A stretch of DNA of 5,783 bases from Verrucomicrobiia bacterium (GCA_030424825.1 JAUHWE010000329.1:1-5783), one strand, 5' to 3'. Shown: positions 1-5,533, counted from the first letter of the stretch. Made by a program: numbers and translations. Notes: a model not told the origin generated them from the sequence alone.

Positions 1-760
1 CCGCAAGACGGCAACCGTAGGGATCGTCGACATTGATTGCTAACTTTTTAGGGACGGAGCCAATCTCCCCATCTATGAATCGCCGCTTTACTCCAAAGTA
101 GTTCTCCATGTCTCCATGGTAGTCCAAATGGTCGCGAGTCAGGTTCAAAAAGACGCCCACTTTAAATTTAAGTTCCGCGACCCTGAGTTGATCAATTCCG
201 TGGGAGCTGACTTCCATGATGGCTCGCTTACAACCAAAACTCCTCATTTGCGAAAGCAGTTCACACAAATCATGCGCCTCGGGAGTTGTGCGGAACGAAG
301 GCAAAACCCTATCGACCAAATCGTATCCAATAGTCCCAAGACAGCCCGTTTTGATACCGTCAAGTGAAAGGAAATGCTTGGCCAGGTAGGAAACGGTAGT
401 TTTCCCGTTTGTACCCGTAATTCCAAACAAGTCCAAGTCCTTGTCCGGCTTTCCAAAAAACCGTCGAGCGACCTTGGCCAAAGTAACACGGGAATCGTCT
501 GACTGAACGAATACCGCCTTCGAGTTGCCGAACCTTCGCGGCGCATTGGAGACGATACCCACCGCTCCTCGATGAAGCGCTTCATCGATGAACGAGTTAC
601 CATCGTGGCGCAGTCCGGGAAGAGCGAAAAACAAACTTCCGGGAGTGACCCTCCTACTGTCAATCACCAGCCGAGTCACCAAGGGATCCGGAGATCCTCG
701 CTTCAATTTCGCCCCGCTCTTCTTCAGCAACTTACTTAGCCTTTTCCCAGCCTCACTCAT
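1..760 (-). CDS. murE: UDP-N-acetylmuramoyl-tripeptide synthetase MurE (3' end cut by window)
   Basis: Cytoplasmic Mur ligase that adds the third amino acid (usually meso-diaminopimelate or L-lysine) to UDP-MurNAc-L-Ala-D-Glu, using ATP. 253 codons are visible, roughly half of a typical MurE. In order: N-terminal UDP-substrate domain with VIDSRRVTPGSLFFALPG (residues 32-49) and HDG at 52-54; ATP-binding P-loop GITGTNGKTT (113-122); TTP at 158-160; EVSSHG (183-188); NLTRDHLDYH (206-215); and Lys225, at the place of the lysine that is carbamylated in characterised MurE enzymes. The motif that separates diaminopimelate from lysine users lies beyond the window edge, so the added residue cannot be read here. 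The ATG at 760 is chosen because GGAGAGG lies 9 bases upstream and the N-terminus then has normal length. In-frame ATGs at 778 and 832 also exist, and the frame stays open back into the end of ftsI. It follows ftsI by 85 bases and is probably co-transcribed with it. Confidence 0.96.
   Translation of the reverse strand, partial: MSEAGKRLSKLLKKSGAKLKRGSPDPLVTRLVIDSRRVTPGSLFFALPGLRHDGNSFIDEALHRGAVGIVSNAPRRFGNSKAVFVQSDDSRVTLAKVARRFFGKPDKDLDLFGITGTNGKTTVSYLAKHFLSLDGIKTGCLGTIGYDLVDRVLPSFRTTPEAHDLCELLSQMRSFGCKRAIMEVSSHGIDQLRVAELKFKVGVFLNLTRDHLDYHGDMENYFGVKRRFIDGEIGSVPKKLAINVDDPYGCRLA
569..588. repeat. Perfect 20-bp palindrome inside murE
   Basis: TCGATGAAGC is followed at once by its exact reverse complement GCTTCATCGA, with no spacer. 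It lies in murE codons for residues 58-64 (I-D-E-A-L-H-R), a region whose protein sequence is fairly conserved in Mur ligases, so coding constraint may account for it. No function is known; see the findings. Confidence 0.9.
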
Positions 761-769
761 TTTTGTTAA

Positions 770-776
770 CCTCTCC
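770..776 (-). promoter_or_regulatory. Ribosome binding site deciding the murE start
   Basis: GGAGAGG ends 9 bases before the ATG at 760. The next in-frame ATG upstream (778) overlaps this motif and has only an AGGTGG placed very close to it. This favours 760 as the start, though it does not prove it. Confidence 0.6.
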
Positions 777-845
777 ATGCGCCACCTGCTCCCATACCGC
801 TCTTCCGGTGTTCTATGTATCGCTTTGTCCATTTCCCCGCTAGGC

Positions 846-2651
846 TCAATTGCCCGTGTGTCCAACGGCTGCTTCTCCGCTCAACGCAAACGCCGCATTC
901 TCCTCTCTCGGAGTGATCGCATAGTAAGGTATCAGCTTCTCGGCAATGCGTTTAAACGATGGAACCGCCGCTCCACTTCCAGACACCGGCATATTGGTAG
1001 TTGATCCATCAACAATCACAGTTATGACAACACTAGGGTCATCCGCCGGAAAAAATCCGGAAAAAGAACCTACGTGGTGATGAGACGAGTATCGGCCATC
1101 TATGATTTTCTGCGTGGTACCGGTTTTCCCAGCAACTCGATATCCCGAAATCTCCGCCCCATGGGCTGTCCCTCCTGACGAGGCAGTCTTCACGAGTAAT
1201 TCCGACATTGTACGGGCGGTTTCGCTCGAGATAACTCGGCGTCTCACCATAGGGCCGAACGTAACCGCTTCCTCGCTATTTGTATCCAATATTCTGGAAA
1301 CGATCTGCGATCTCATCAACAACCCGCCATTCGCAACCGAAGCCATAGCGTAATGAATCTGCAATGGAGTCGCTGAAACGGCATGCCCCATCGGCATTCT
1401 TGAAAGCGTCAGTCCATCCCAATTGCGAACAGGGTGGAGAATCCCCCTCGATTCCACTCCGATATCAAGCCCCGTCCTTTCACCAAATCCAAACTTTCGT
1501 ACATAGTCGTAGAACTTGTCAGGACCCAAGAGCTTCCCCAAGTGAGCCGCTCCCCGATTCGAAGAATTGGTGACAATCTCCTCTACCGAAAGAGTCCCAA
1601 AAGGCTTCCAGTCCTTTGGTAACTTCGCCACGTAGCCGTTCGGCATCACTAAAGTTGTAAGCGAGCAATCAAACTCCGTATAAACATTGACCAGCCTTTC
1701 CTCTAAAGCAGCGCTCGCAGCGACGATCTTGAAAGTCGAACCCGGTTCGATCGGATCTGTCATCGCCCGATTCTTATGTGCGGACTGTTCAAACTTCGTG
1801 TAGTGATTCGGATCGAAAGTCGGGTAGTTCGCCAATCCCAGCAAGAAACCGTTGTAGGGGTCAGACACGATGATGCAGGCGGATTCGGGTTGGAACTTCT
1901 CTGCAATGAGCTGAAGTTCGGCCTCGATCTGGTGCTGCACATAAGAGTCAATCGACAAGGCGAGGCTCATACCATCCCTAGCTGGAACATAGCGTCTTCT
2001 AAATTGCGCCATTTCCTGGCCCGCTGTAACTTCGGACTCCCTCCAGCCACGCTGTCCACTCAAATAGAAATCAAATTCCTTCTCTATCCCAAATACCGAC
2101 TCCCCATCCCTCCGGACAAAGCCCACAACGTGAGACGCCAACGCATTTTTGGGATAGACACGTTCGTATTGTCTGGTTCCATACAATCCAGAAATTTCCA
2201 AATCCAGAATCTTCTGGTAGGTGCTCTCGTTAATTCTTCTCGCCAGCAGACGCCACCTTTCCCGACTGGTTTTACTAAGCTCCGGAAGTCGATTCCCACT
2301 TGCCCCGAAAACTTTCTCTACACTAGCGAGATGCTTGCCAAGCAATCGACTCAGCTCAGGAAGCTTGCCCAAGTCGTTTTCATCCAACAACGTAGGGTCT
2401 ATTCCGACCTCCAGCAATGTCTGGCTGGTGGCGAACAACTCCTTTCCACCATTTAAGTCATAGGTGAAAATATCCCCTCTGCGGGAATTCAAGGGAATCA
2501 CACGATAACGACTGTTTTGCAGTTCCTCGTTCAATCGAGGTGCATCAATAACATGCAATTCGACAAGGCGATACCCTATCGCTCCGTATCCAATTAGGAT
2601 ACACAAAGCGAGCGTCCAGAATCTGATTCTTGGAGCAAAGCTCTTCGCCAT
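846..2651 (-). CDS. ftsI: Septal peptidoglycan transpeptidase FtsI / PBP3 (class B penicillin-binding protein)
   Basis: Inner-membrane D,D-transpeptidase that cross-links septal peptidoglycan as part of the divisome, partnering FtsW. 601 residues, close to the usual FtsI length. It has a short basic cytoplasmic N-terminus and one membrane segment at about residues 11-30. A periplasmic pedestal domain follows, with RRGDIF at 57-62 and VVGFV at 175-179. The C-terminal transpeptidase domain carries all three active-site motifs: STFK (305-308, Ser305 nucleophile and Lys308), SSN (363-365) and KTGT (509-512). The SGGTA at 492-496 is also typical. No PASTA domains are seen. The ATG at 2651 lies 6 bases after the ftsL stop and has only a weak ribosome binding site, so translation is probably coupled to ftsL. 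The place in the dcw cluster, after ftsL and before murE, fits FtsI and argues against the elongation protein PBP2. Confidence 0.97.
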   Translation of the reverse strand: MAKSFAPRIRFWTLALCILIGYGAIGYRLVELHVIDAPRLNEELQNSRYRVIPLNSRRGDIFTYDLNGGKELFATSQTLLEVGIDPTLLDENDLGKLPELSRLLGKHLASVEKVFGASGNRLPELSKTSRERWRLLARRINESTYQKILDLEISGLYGTRQYERVYPKNALASHVVGFVRRDGESVFGIEKEFDFYLSGQRGWRESEVTAGQEMAQFRRRYVPARDGMSLALSIDSYVQHQIEAELQLIAEKFQPESACIIVSDPYNGFLLGLANYPTFDPNHYTKFEQSAHKNRAMTDPIEPGSTFKIVAASAALEERLVNVYTEFDCSLTTLVMPNGYVAKLPKDWKPFGTLSVEEIVTNSSNRGAAHLGKLLGPDKFYDYVRKFGFGERTGLDIGVESRGILHPVRNWDGLTLSRMPMGHAVSATPLQIHYAMASVANGGLLMRSQIVSRILDTNSEEAVTFGPMVRRRVISSETARTMSELLVKTASSGGTAHGAEISGYRVAGKTGTTQKIIDGRYSSHHHVGSFSGFFPADDPSVVITVIVDGSTTNMPVSGSGAAVPSFKRIAEKLIPYYAITPREENAAFALSGEAAVGHTGN

Positions 2652-2657
2652 TAGCCA

Positions 2658-3041
2658 CTAATTACCTGATGAAAGGGATGCGGTGAAAACGCTGTTCGCA
2701 CTTTTTTCGTACAGTCGCGATTCAACATTTTCCGTTACGTGAACAATCTGTGTGTAAACCGGCTCCTGAAGATCAAGCTTCAGTCTTCGGTTCAAATCCA
2801 TGAGCCGGTCAGTCGACATGGCGATCGCCACGTCGACGTCCAACTGGGAAAGCGTTCGTCGTTCCTCCACGATCTTCTGCTCAATTGACTGGATACGATT
2901 TGCAGTCTGCGATGTCTGATGCCGCATCCAAACCGTCAAAACGCCAAACCCTCCGACAAGGGCCAGCATAGCCAACGAATACAGAATCACTCGATTCAGT
3001 ATTTGGTTGGCCGTACGGGAATTATTTGAGTTCCGATTCAT
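2658..3041 (-). CDS. ftsL: Cell division protein FtsL-like
   Basis: 127-residue bitopic protein with the FtsL layout: short polar cytoplasmic N-terminus (1-17), one hydrophobic segment at about 18-38, then a periplasmic helix with heptad-like spacing (about 44-90) expected to form a coiled coil. In characterised bacteria FtsL joins FtsB and FtsQ and activates FtsWI. FtsL sequences are poorly conserved, so this call rests on topology, size and position directly upstream of ftsI. The C-terminal tail (about 91-127) is longer than strictly needed and shows no recognisable motif. The ATG overlaps the stop of the upstream small gene as ATGA, and the gene has little ribosome binding site of its own, so translational coupling is likely. 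Confidence 0.85.
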   Translation of the reverse strand: MNRNSNNSRTANQILNRVILYSLAMLALVGGFGVLTVWMRHQTSQTANRIQSIEQKIVEERRTLSQLDVDVAIAMSTDRLMDLNRRLKLDLQEPVYTQIVHVTENVESRLYEKSANSVFTASLSSGN

Positions 3042-3241
3042 CTAGCTTCTAATGTCGCCGATGACGAATCCTGAAAAACCGGATACGCTCTTTCGAACGA
3101 CTTAAACGAAATTGATGGTTTATTCGAGCCGATTGCCTCGCTCCGTTTGCATTCAAATACGCCGCTCTCCAGTGGCACATGTGTGGCCAATGCCACGAAT
3201 TGTCGATTTAGCGCTTCTTTAAGTATAATGCTGTTGTTCAT
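3038..3241 (-). CDS. Small protein of unknown function between rsmH and ftsL
   Basis: 67 codons, product not recognised. It is supported as a real gene by AAGGAG 10 bases before the ATG at 3241 and by a 4-base ATGA overlap of its stop with the ftsL start, typical of coupled genes. It also fills the space between rsmH and ftsL on the same strand. A longer version from the ATG at 3274 (78 codons) is possible, but that ATG has no good ribosome binding site. The product is predicted soluble: no membrane segment, no signal peptide, a single cysteine (residue 32), a mixed N-terminal half (NNSIILKEALNRQFVALATH) and a polar, serine-rich C-terminal half. It may simply be a leader that feeds ribosomes into ftsL, or an accessory division protein; the sequence does not decide. 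Confidence 0.7.
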   Translation of the reverse strand: MNNSIILKEALNRQFVALATHVPLESGVFECKRSEAIGSNKPSISFKSFERAYPVFQDSSSATLEAR

Positions 3242-3251
3242 TTTCCTGCTA

Positions 3252-3257
3252 CTCCTT
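3252..3257 (-). promoter_or_regulatory. Ribosome binding site for the small gene before ftsL
   Basis: AAGGAG lies 10 bases before the ATG at 3241. A second weak AGG lies closer to the start. The motif falls inside the longer reading frame that would begin at 3274, so it argues for the shorter 67-codon version. Confidence 0.6.
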
Positions 3258-3277
3258 AGGTTGGTTGTTATCATGGT

Positions 3278-4234
3278 TTACTTGTCCGCTTTCCTTAGCG
3301 CTCTGAGTTTCGCGGATCTGCTCCGCGAATTTGCCGCGATCTCCCTATCGCCGGCGATTGCTGGGCGGCGGGTAAGCAACTCCGCCTTTTTCTCACGCAT
3401 GTCCTGAGGTCGATTATCTCCCGGTTCCGGTCGTCCGGCCCAACGTCGAAACAGGTTCTTCGCGATCCGGTCCTCCAACGAGTGGAAGCTGATCACGCAC
3501 AATCTGCCGTTGGGCTTTAACCGCTGAAAAGCGGCAGGGAGCCCGGTCTCGATGACCTCGATCTCATTGTTCACCGCAATGCGAATTCCTTGGAAGGTTT
3601 TCGTCGCGGGATGGATTTTCGAAGCGAAACGCAGCCTTGCCGGAGTGCAGGATAGGATAAGTTCCGACAAGTCCTGGGTAGACTGGAGTGGTGACTGCGT
3701 CCTTGCTTCGATGATAGCGTCGACAATGCGACGCCAGTTTTTTTCTTCCCCGTAATTGCGGATCGCTTGTATCAGTTCCTGTCGACTCGCAGAGGCGAGC
3801 CAATCAGCAGCCGAAATCCCCATTTCCGGGTTCATTCGCATATCAAGAGGCGCCTCTCCACGAAAGGAAAAGCCGCGATCGAGTTGATCGAGTTGAAAAG
3901 AAGAGACTCCAAAGTCGAATAGGATGCCGTCAAAGGGCCCTTCTTCCAAGTTCTCCAGATCTGCGAAATTCATGCGGCGAAACCGGAACCGGTCGCCAAA
4001 TTCTTGAGTGAACGCTTTAGCCCGCTCTACAGCCTGTGGGTCCTGATCCAAAGCGACGACCGTCGTGTCAGCGGCATTTAGGATCATTCTCGTGTGGCCC
4101 CCACCTCCAAAGGTACAGTCGAGGTAAACCCCACCGTCTACCGGATCGAGAAACGACAGCGTTTCTTGCGAAAGTACTGGAACGTGTCCCTCCATCGGCG
4201 CGTATGAAATCAGACTATCTACTATTGAAATCAT
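3278..4234 (-). CDS. rsmH: 16S rRNA (cytosine1402-N4)-methyltransferase RsmH (MraW)
   Basis: S-adenosylmethionine-dependent enzyme that methylates N4 of C1402 in the 16S rRNA decoding centre. 318 residues, matching the family (E. coli about 313). Motifs in order: GHVPVL near the N-terminus (16-21); SAM-binding DCTFGGGGHT (39-48); ALDQDP (61-66); DFGVSSFQLDQLDRGFSF (107-124); NYGEEKNWRRI (160-170); HPATKTFQGIRIAVN (208-222); SFHSLEDR (249-256); and the C-terminal NSRSRSAKLR (302-311). The start at 4234 is chosen because AAGGAAAAGGG lies just upstream. A start at ATG 4195 (M-E-G-H-V-P-V) would give a bare conserved N-terminus but lacks a ribosome binding site. The frame is also open upstream to an ATG at 4396, but that stretch coincides with the upstream small gene in another frame. 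The start overlaps the end of that gene by 20 bases. Confidence 0.97.
   Translation of the reverse strand: MISIVDSLISYAPMEGHVPVLSQETLSFLDPVDGGVYLDCTFGGGGHTRMILNAADTTVVALDQDPQAVERAKAFTQEFGDRFRFRRMNFADLENLEEGPFDGILFDFGVSSFQLDQLDRGFSFRGEAPLDMRMNPEMGISAADWLASASRQELIQAIRNYGEEKNWRRIVDAIIEARTQSPLQSTQDLSELILSCTPARLRFASKIHPATKTFQGIRIAVNNEIEVIETGLPAAFQRLKPNGRLCVISFHSLEDRIAKNLFRRWAGRPEPGDNRPQDMREKKAELLTRRPAIAGDREIAANSRSRSAKLRALRKADK
3309..3329 (-). repeat. Strong inverted repeat (hairpin) near the 3' end of rsmH
   Basis: Perfect 8-base arms TTCGCGGA and TCCGCGAA (plus-strand reading) are separated by a 5-base loop. On the rsmH transcript this would form a GC-rich hairpin about 30 bases before the stop, in codons for N-S-R-S-R-S-A-K. 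No U-tract follows, so it is not an intrinsic terminator. RNA stabilisation or processing is possible; the conserved family C-terminus may explain it by coding alone. Confidence 0.75.
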
Positions 4235-4508
4235 AGAAGCCCTTTTCCTTCTGCCCAGCAATTCGCTCGCTCGCCTCTGATCGGCGTTGATCGGCGAGGT
4301 CCTGCATGCTTTTGCGAACCGTAACTTTATCGGGAGCCGGTTCCCCGATTTTCCAATTGTCGCTGTGCTTTTCAATCCCGTGACCAAAGGTCCCACTCAT
4401 TCCAAATAGCTGAAGCCGTCCAAGCCCATCACCACGGTGCAAACGCCCAGACGAAAATCCGAATATCGATGAAATGATTGAGGCTCGTGAACTGCGCTTT
4501 TTGACCAT
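4215..4508 (-). CDS. Small basic protein of unknown function between mraZ and rsmH
   Basis: 97 codons, product not recognised. Evidence that it is translated: AAGGAGG 8 bases before the ATG at 4508, the best ribosome binding site in the window; a 13-base gap after the mraZ stop; and a stop that overlaps the rsmH start by 20 bases in another frame. The N-terminus is basic (MVKKRSSR), followed by a short hydrophobic patch (IISSIFGF, 11-18) too short for a membrane span. A glycine-rich stretch follows (about 16-45), then a charged C-terminal half (about 60-92, rich in K, R, E, D, Q) that could be helical. No cysteines and no signal peptide are seen. Basic and partly disordered character would allow RNA, DNA or membrane-surface binding, but this is only inference. 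In most dcw clusters rsmH follows mraZ directly, so this gene is an insertion relative to the usual order. Confidence 0.78.
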   Translation of the reverse strand: MVKKRSSRASIISSIFGFSSGRLHRGDGLGRLQLFGMSGTFGHGIEKHSDNWKIGEPAPDKVTVRKSMQDLADQRRSEASERIAGQKEKGFYDFNSR

Positions 4509-4516
4509 CAGAATAT

Positions 4517-4523
4517 CCTCCTT
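4517..4523 (-). promoter_or_regulatory. Strong ribosome binding site for the small gene after mraZ
   Basis: AAGGAGG overlaps the mraZ TAA stop codon and ends 8 bases before the ATG at 4508. It is a near-complete match to the anti-Shine-Dalgarno sequence and is much stronger than that of any recognised gene nearby, which is the main reason for calling the 97-codon frame a gene. Confidence 0.8.
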
Positions 4524-4974
4524 ACCAATTTGCCCGTTTCATCAGTTTACCCAGATCCTCATTGTTGGATTTAGGATCGATCTTTGCCCATCTTTCCGGG
4601 CTCCATATCCGGAAGTTGACCATTCGGCCCACTAGGATAGCCTCCTTCTCAATTCCCGAGTGCTGCAGAAGATCGTCAGGCAAGTTAATCCGGCCTTGCT
4701 TGTCGCAGCTAAAAAAGACAGCCTGTGAGAAAACTTTGTCCTGCAGCTCTTGAGCATCTTCATCGCTCAATTGCTGTGCTTCTACTTTATCGTACAATTT
4801 CGCAGCCTGCTGCGGAGGCAGTACAAGAATACACCCACTAGGATCCGGCAATGCCAGATACCCATCTTCAGAATCTCCATCAAAACGCCATTTCGAAGGA
4901 ATCGCTAAGCGACTCTTCGAATCTAAATTACGCTGGTGCTGGCCAACGTAAATCATTCTGGCGTGGGATGACAT
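4522..4974 (-). CDS. mraZ: Transcriptional regulator MraZ
   Basis: AbrB-like (SpoVT/AbrB-type) DNA-binding protein that in E. coli represses its own dcw operon. 150 residues from the ATG at 4974, the usual MraZ size. The two pseudo-repeated half-domains are visible: NLDSKSRLAIPSKWR (16-30) and CDKQGRINLPDDLLQHSG (90-107). Arg22 corresponds to the E. coli arginine (R15) needed for DNA binding. The glycine normally before it (DSKGR) is serine here, while the second half keeps DKQGR. The start is uncertain: ATG 4974 and ATG 4956 (M-I-Y-V-G-Q) are both plausible and neither has a good ribosome binding site. A GTG at 5052 gives 176 codons, but this would place the promoter and MraZ sites inside the gene. 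It is the first gene of the dcw run, with its probable operator just upstream. Confidence 0.95.
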   Translation of the reverse strand: MSSHARMIYVGQHQRNLDSKSRLAIPSKWRFDGDSEDGYLALPDPSGCILVLPPQQAAKLYDKVEAQQLSDEDAQELQDKVFSQAVFFSCDKQGRINLPDDLLQHSGIEKEAILVGRMVNFRIWSPERWAKIDPKSNNEDLGKLMKRANW

Positions 4975-5005
4975 GGCTGAATTGTGTGAGACTTCGTGAA
5001 AAGTC

Positions 5006-5030
5006 CCCCAAAATTCCCCATTCCTCCCCA
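5006..5030 (-). promoter_or_regulatory. Probable MraZ operator: three TGGGG repeats at 10-base spacing
   Basis: On the minus strand TGGGG occurs with first bases at 5030, 5020 and 5010, exactly 10 apart, separated by AGGAA and AATTT. E. coli MraZ is known to bind direct TGGGN repeats separated by 5 bases upstream of mraZ, so number, motif, spacing and position all agree. The repeats lie between and over the promoter elements, suited to repression. A further TGGG begins at 5061, which is 31 bases above the first copy. Confidence 0.8.
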
Positions 5031-5039
5031 CTTTGTCAA
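5010..5039 (-). promoter_or_regulatory. Candidate sigma-70-type promoter of the dcw operon
   Basis: A perfect TTGACA lies at 5039-5034 (minus strand). With an 18-base spacer the -10 position holds AATTTT (5015-5010), only a 3 of 6 match, so the -10 is weak. Transcription would begin near 5003, about 30 bases before the mraZ ATG at 4974. Its coincidence with the TGGGG repeats supports the call; the poor -10 is the main doubt. Confidence 0.45.
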
Positions 5040-5052
5040 AATCTTTCGCCAC

Positions 5053-5231
5053 CCTGACCCATCTTAAGTATGAACAACTTGTGAATGGCCCATACTTTAG
5101 CGGGCTTTTTACGGCAGAGCCGGTGAATTTCTAGAAACCGAATCGTAACGGCGTGCCCAAAGGCAAAATTTCAGCTTCCGGACTACGAGCCTAGCATTGA
5201 TCATTCAGATTTCGCTCATAGTTTCCCGCCA
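5053..5231. other. Divergent intergenic region between mraZ and the DUF971 gene
   Basis: Between the upstream limit of any plausible mraZ frame and the plus-strand start at 5232 I see no coding sequence. It contains the inverted repeat at 5063-5100, an isolated TGGG at 5061 (minus strand), and a small CGGC-AGA-GCCG dyad at 5112-5122 with no clear role. No convincing plus-strand promoter is visible; TTGATC at 5197 followed by CATAGT at 5217 has too short a spacer (14 bases). Confidence 0.5.
5063..5100. repeat. Imperfect inverted repeat in the divergent control region
   Basis: Arms CTTAAGTATG (5063-5072) and CATACTTTAG (5091-5100) are reverse complements at 9 of 10 bases, with an 18-base spacer. 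They lie between the mraZ promoter and the DUF971 gene. Neither arm has a -35 element at a suitable distance. They could be a binding site for an unknown regulator or chance. Confidence 0.55.
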
Positions 5232-5531
5232 ATGATTCCACCTAAAAACATGCAGCTGATAGGCTCCGAACTGGCAATCGTCTGGGAAGATGGCGAAGAG
5301 AGCTACATCGCTTCGTCAAAGCTCAGGGCCCACTCACTCAGCGCTTCCGTATCGGGAGAGAAGGATATATTTGGCGCTCAGTACGGCGGCGAATCTGGGA
5401 AGGACTACTCGCAGGTCGAAATCGAATCGTGGACCCCCGTCGGCAACTACGCGTTTCGGTTCCACTTTTCTGACGGGCACAACACTGGGATCTATTCCTA
5501 TGACTACCTACGGAAACTGGGAAATCAGTAA
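5232..5531 (+). CDS. DUF971 / gamma-butyrobetaine hydroxylase N-terminal-like domain protein
   Basis: 99 residues, a stand-alone domain of the DUF971 (GBBH-like N-terminal) family, whose exact bacterial role is uncertain. Recognised by VWEDGEESYIASSKLR (17-32), the S-G-E at 41-43, and the strongly typical C-terminal part VGNYAFRFHFSDGHNTGIYSYDYLRKLG (70-97, of which DGH 81-83 and GIYSYDYLR are key). In the family the LR is usually followed by a C-x-C-x2-C cluster that binds zinc with the DGH histidine. Here those positions are Ser35, Ser37 and Val40, so the metal site is probably lost although His83 remains. The start at 5232 has no good ribosome binding site, and ATG 5250 is an alternative. 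It is followed after 2 bases by the HAD gene, so the two are probably co-transcribed, divergently from the dcw operon. Confidence 0.85.
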   Translation: MIPPKNMQLIGSELAIVWEDGEESYIASSKLRAHSLSASVSGEKDIFGAQYGGESGKDYSQVEIESWTPVGNYAFRFHFSDGHNTGIYSYDYLRKLGNQ

Positions 5532-5533
5532 GC

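Noticed and set aside
244..663. Minus-strand open frame (139 codons) within murE
   Set aside because: It is in another frame of the same strand as murE, whose true frame shows all Mur ligase motifs over the same bases.
588..1004. Plus-strand open frame (138 codons) across the ftsI-murE junction
   Set aside because: Antisense to the real MurE start and FtsI end; composition is arginine and serine rich, as expected of a shadow frame.
1776..2456. Long plus-strand open frame (226 codons) opposite ftsI
   Set aside because: It is antisense to a fully supported FtsI, has no recognisable domain and no ribosome binding site of note; a shadow of the coding strand.
3347..3358. 12-bp palindrome ATCGCCGGCGAT in rsmH
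   Set aside because: A palindrome this short is only mildly unexpected in several kilobases and sits in normal coding sequence.
3147..3407. Plus-strand frame with a very hydrophobic stretch, resembling a small membrane protein
   Set aside because: It lies antisense to the end of rsmH and the small gene before ftsL; the hydrophobic run comes from reading the purine-rich ribosome binding region backwards.
4975..5052. N-terminal extension of MraZ from a GTG at 5052
   Set aside because: The frame is open, but the added 26 residues do not resemble MraZ N-termini and would overlap the promoter and the TGGGG repeats.
5087..5110. Possible plus-strand terminator (GCCC...GGGC followed by TTTTT)
   Set aside because: The stem is only 4 bases with a 10-base loop, and no plus-strand gene ends upstream of it in the window.
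5112..5122. CGGC-AGA-GCCG mini hairpin
   Set aside because: Very short stem, no U-tract after it on either strand, and no nearby gene end to terminate.
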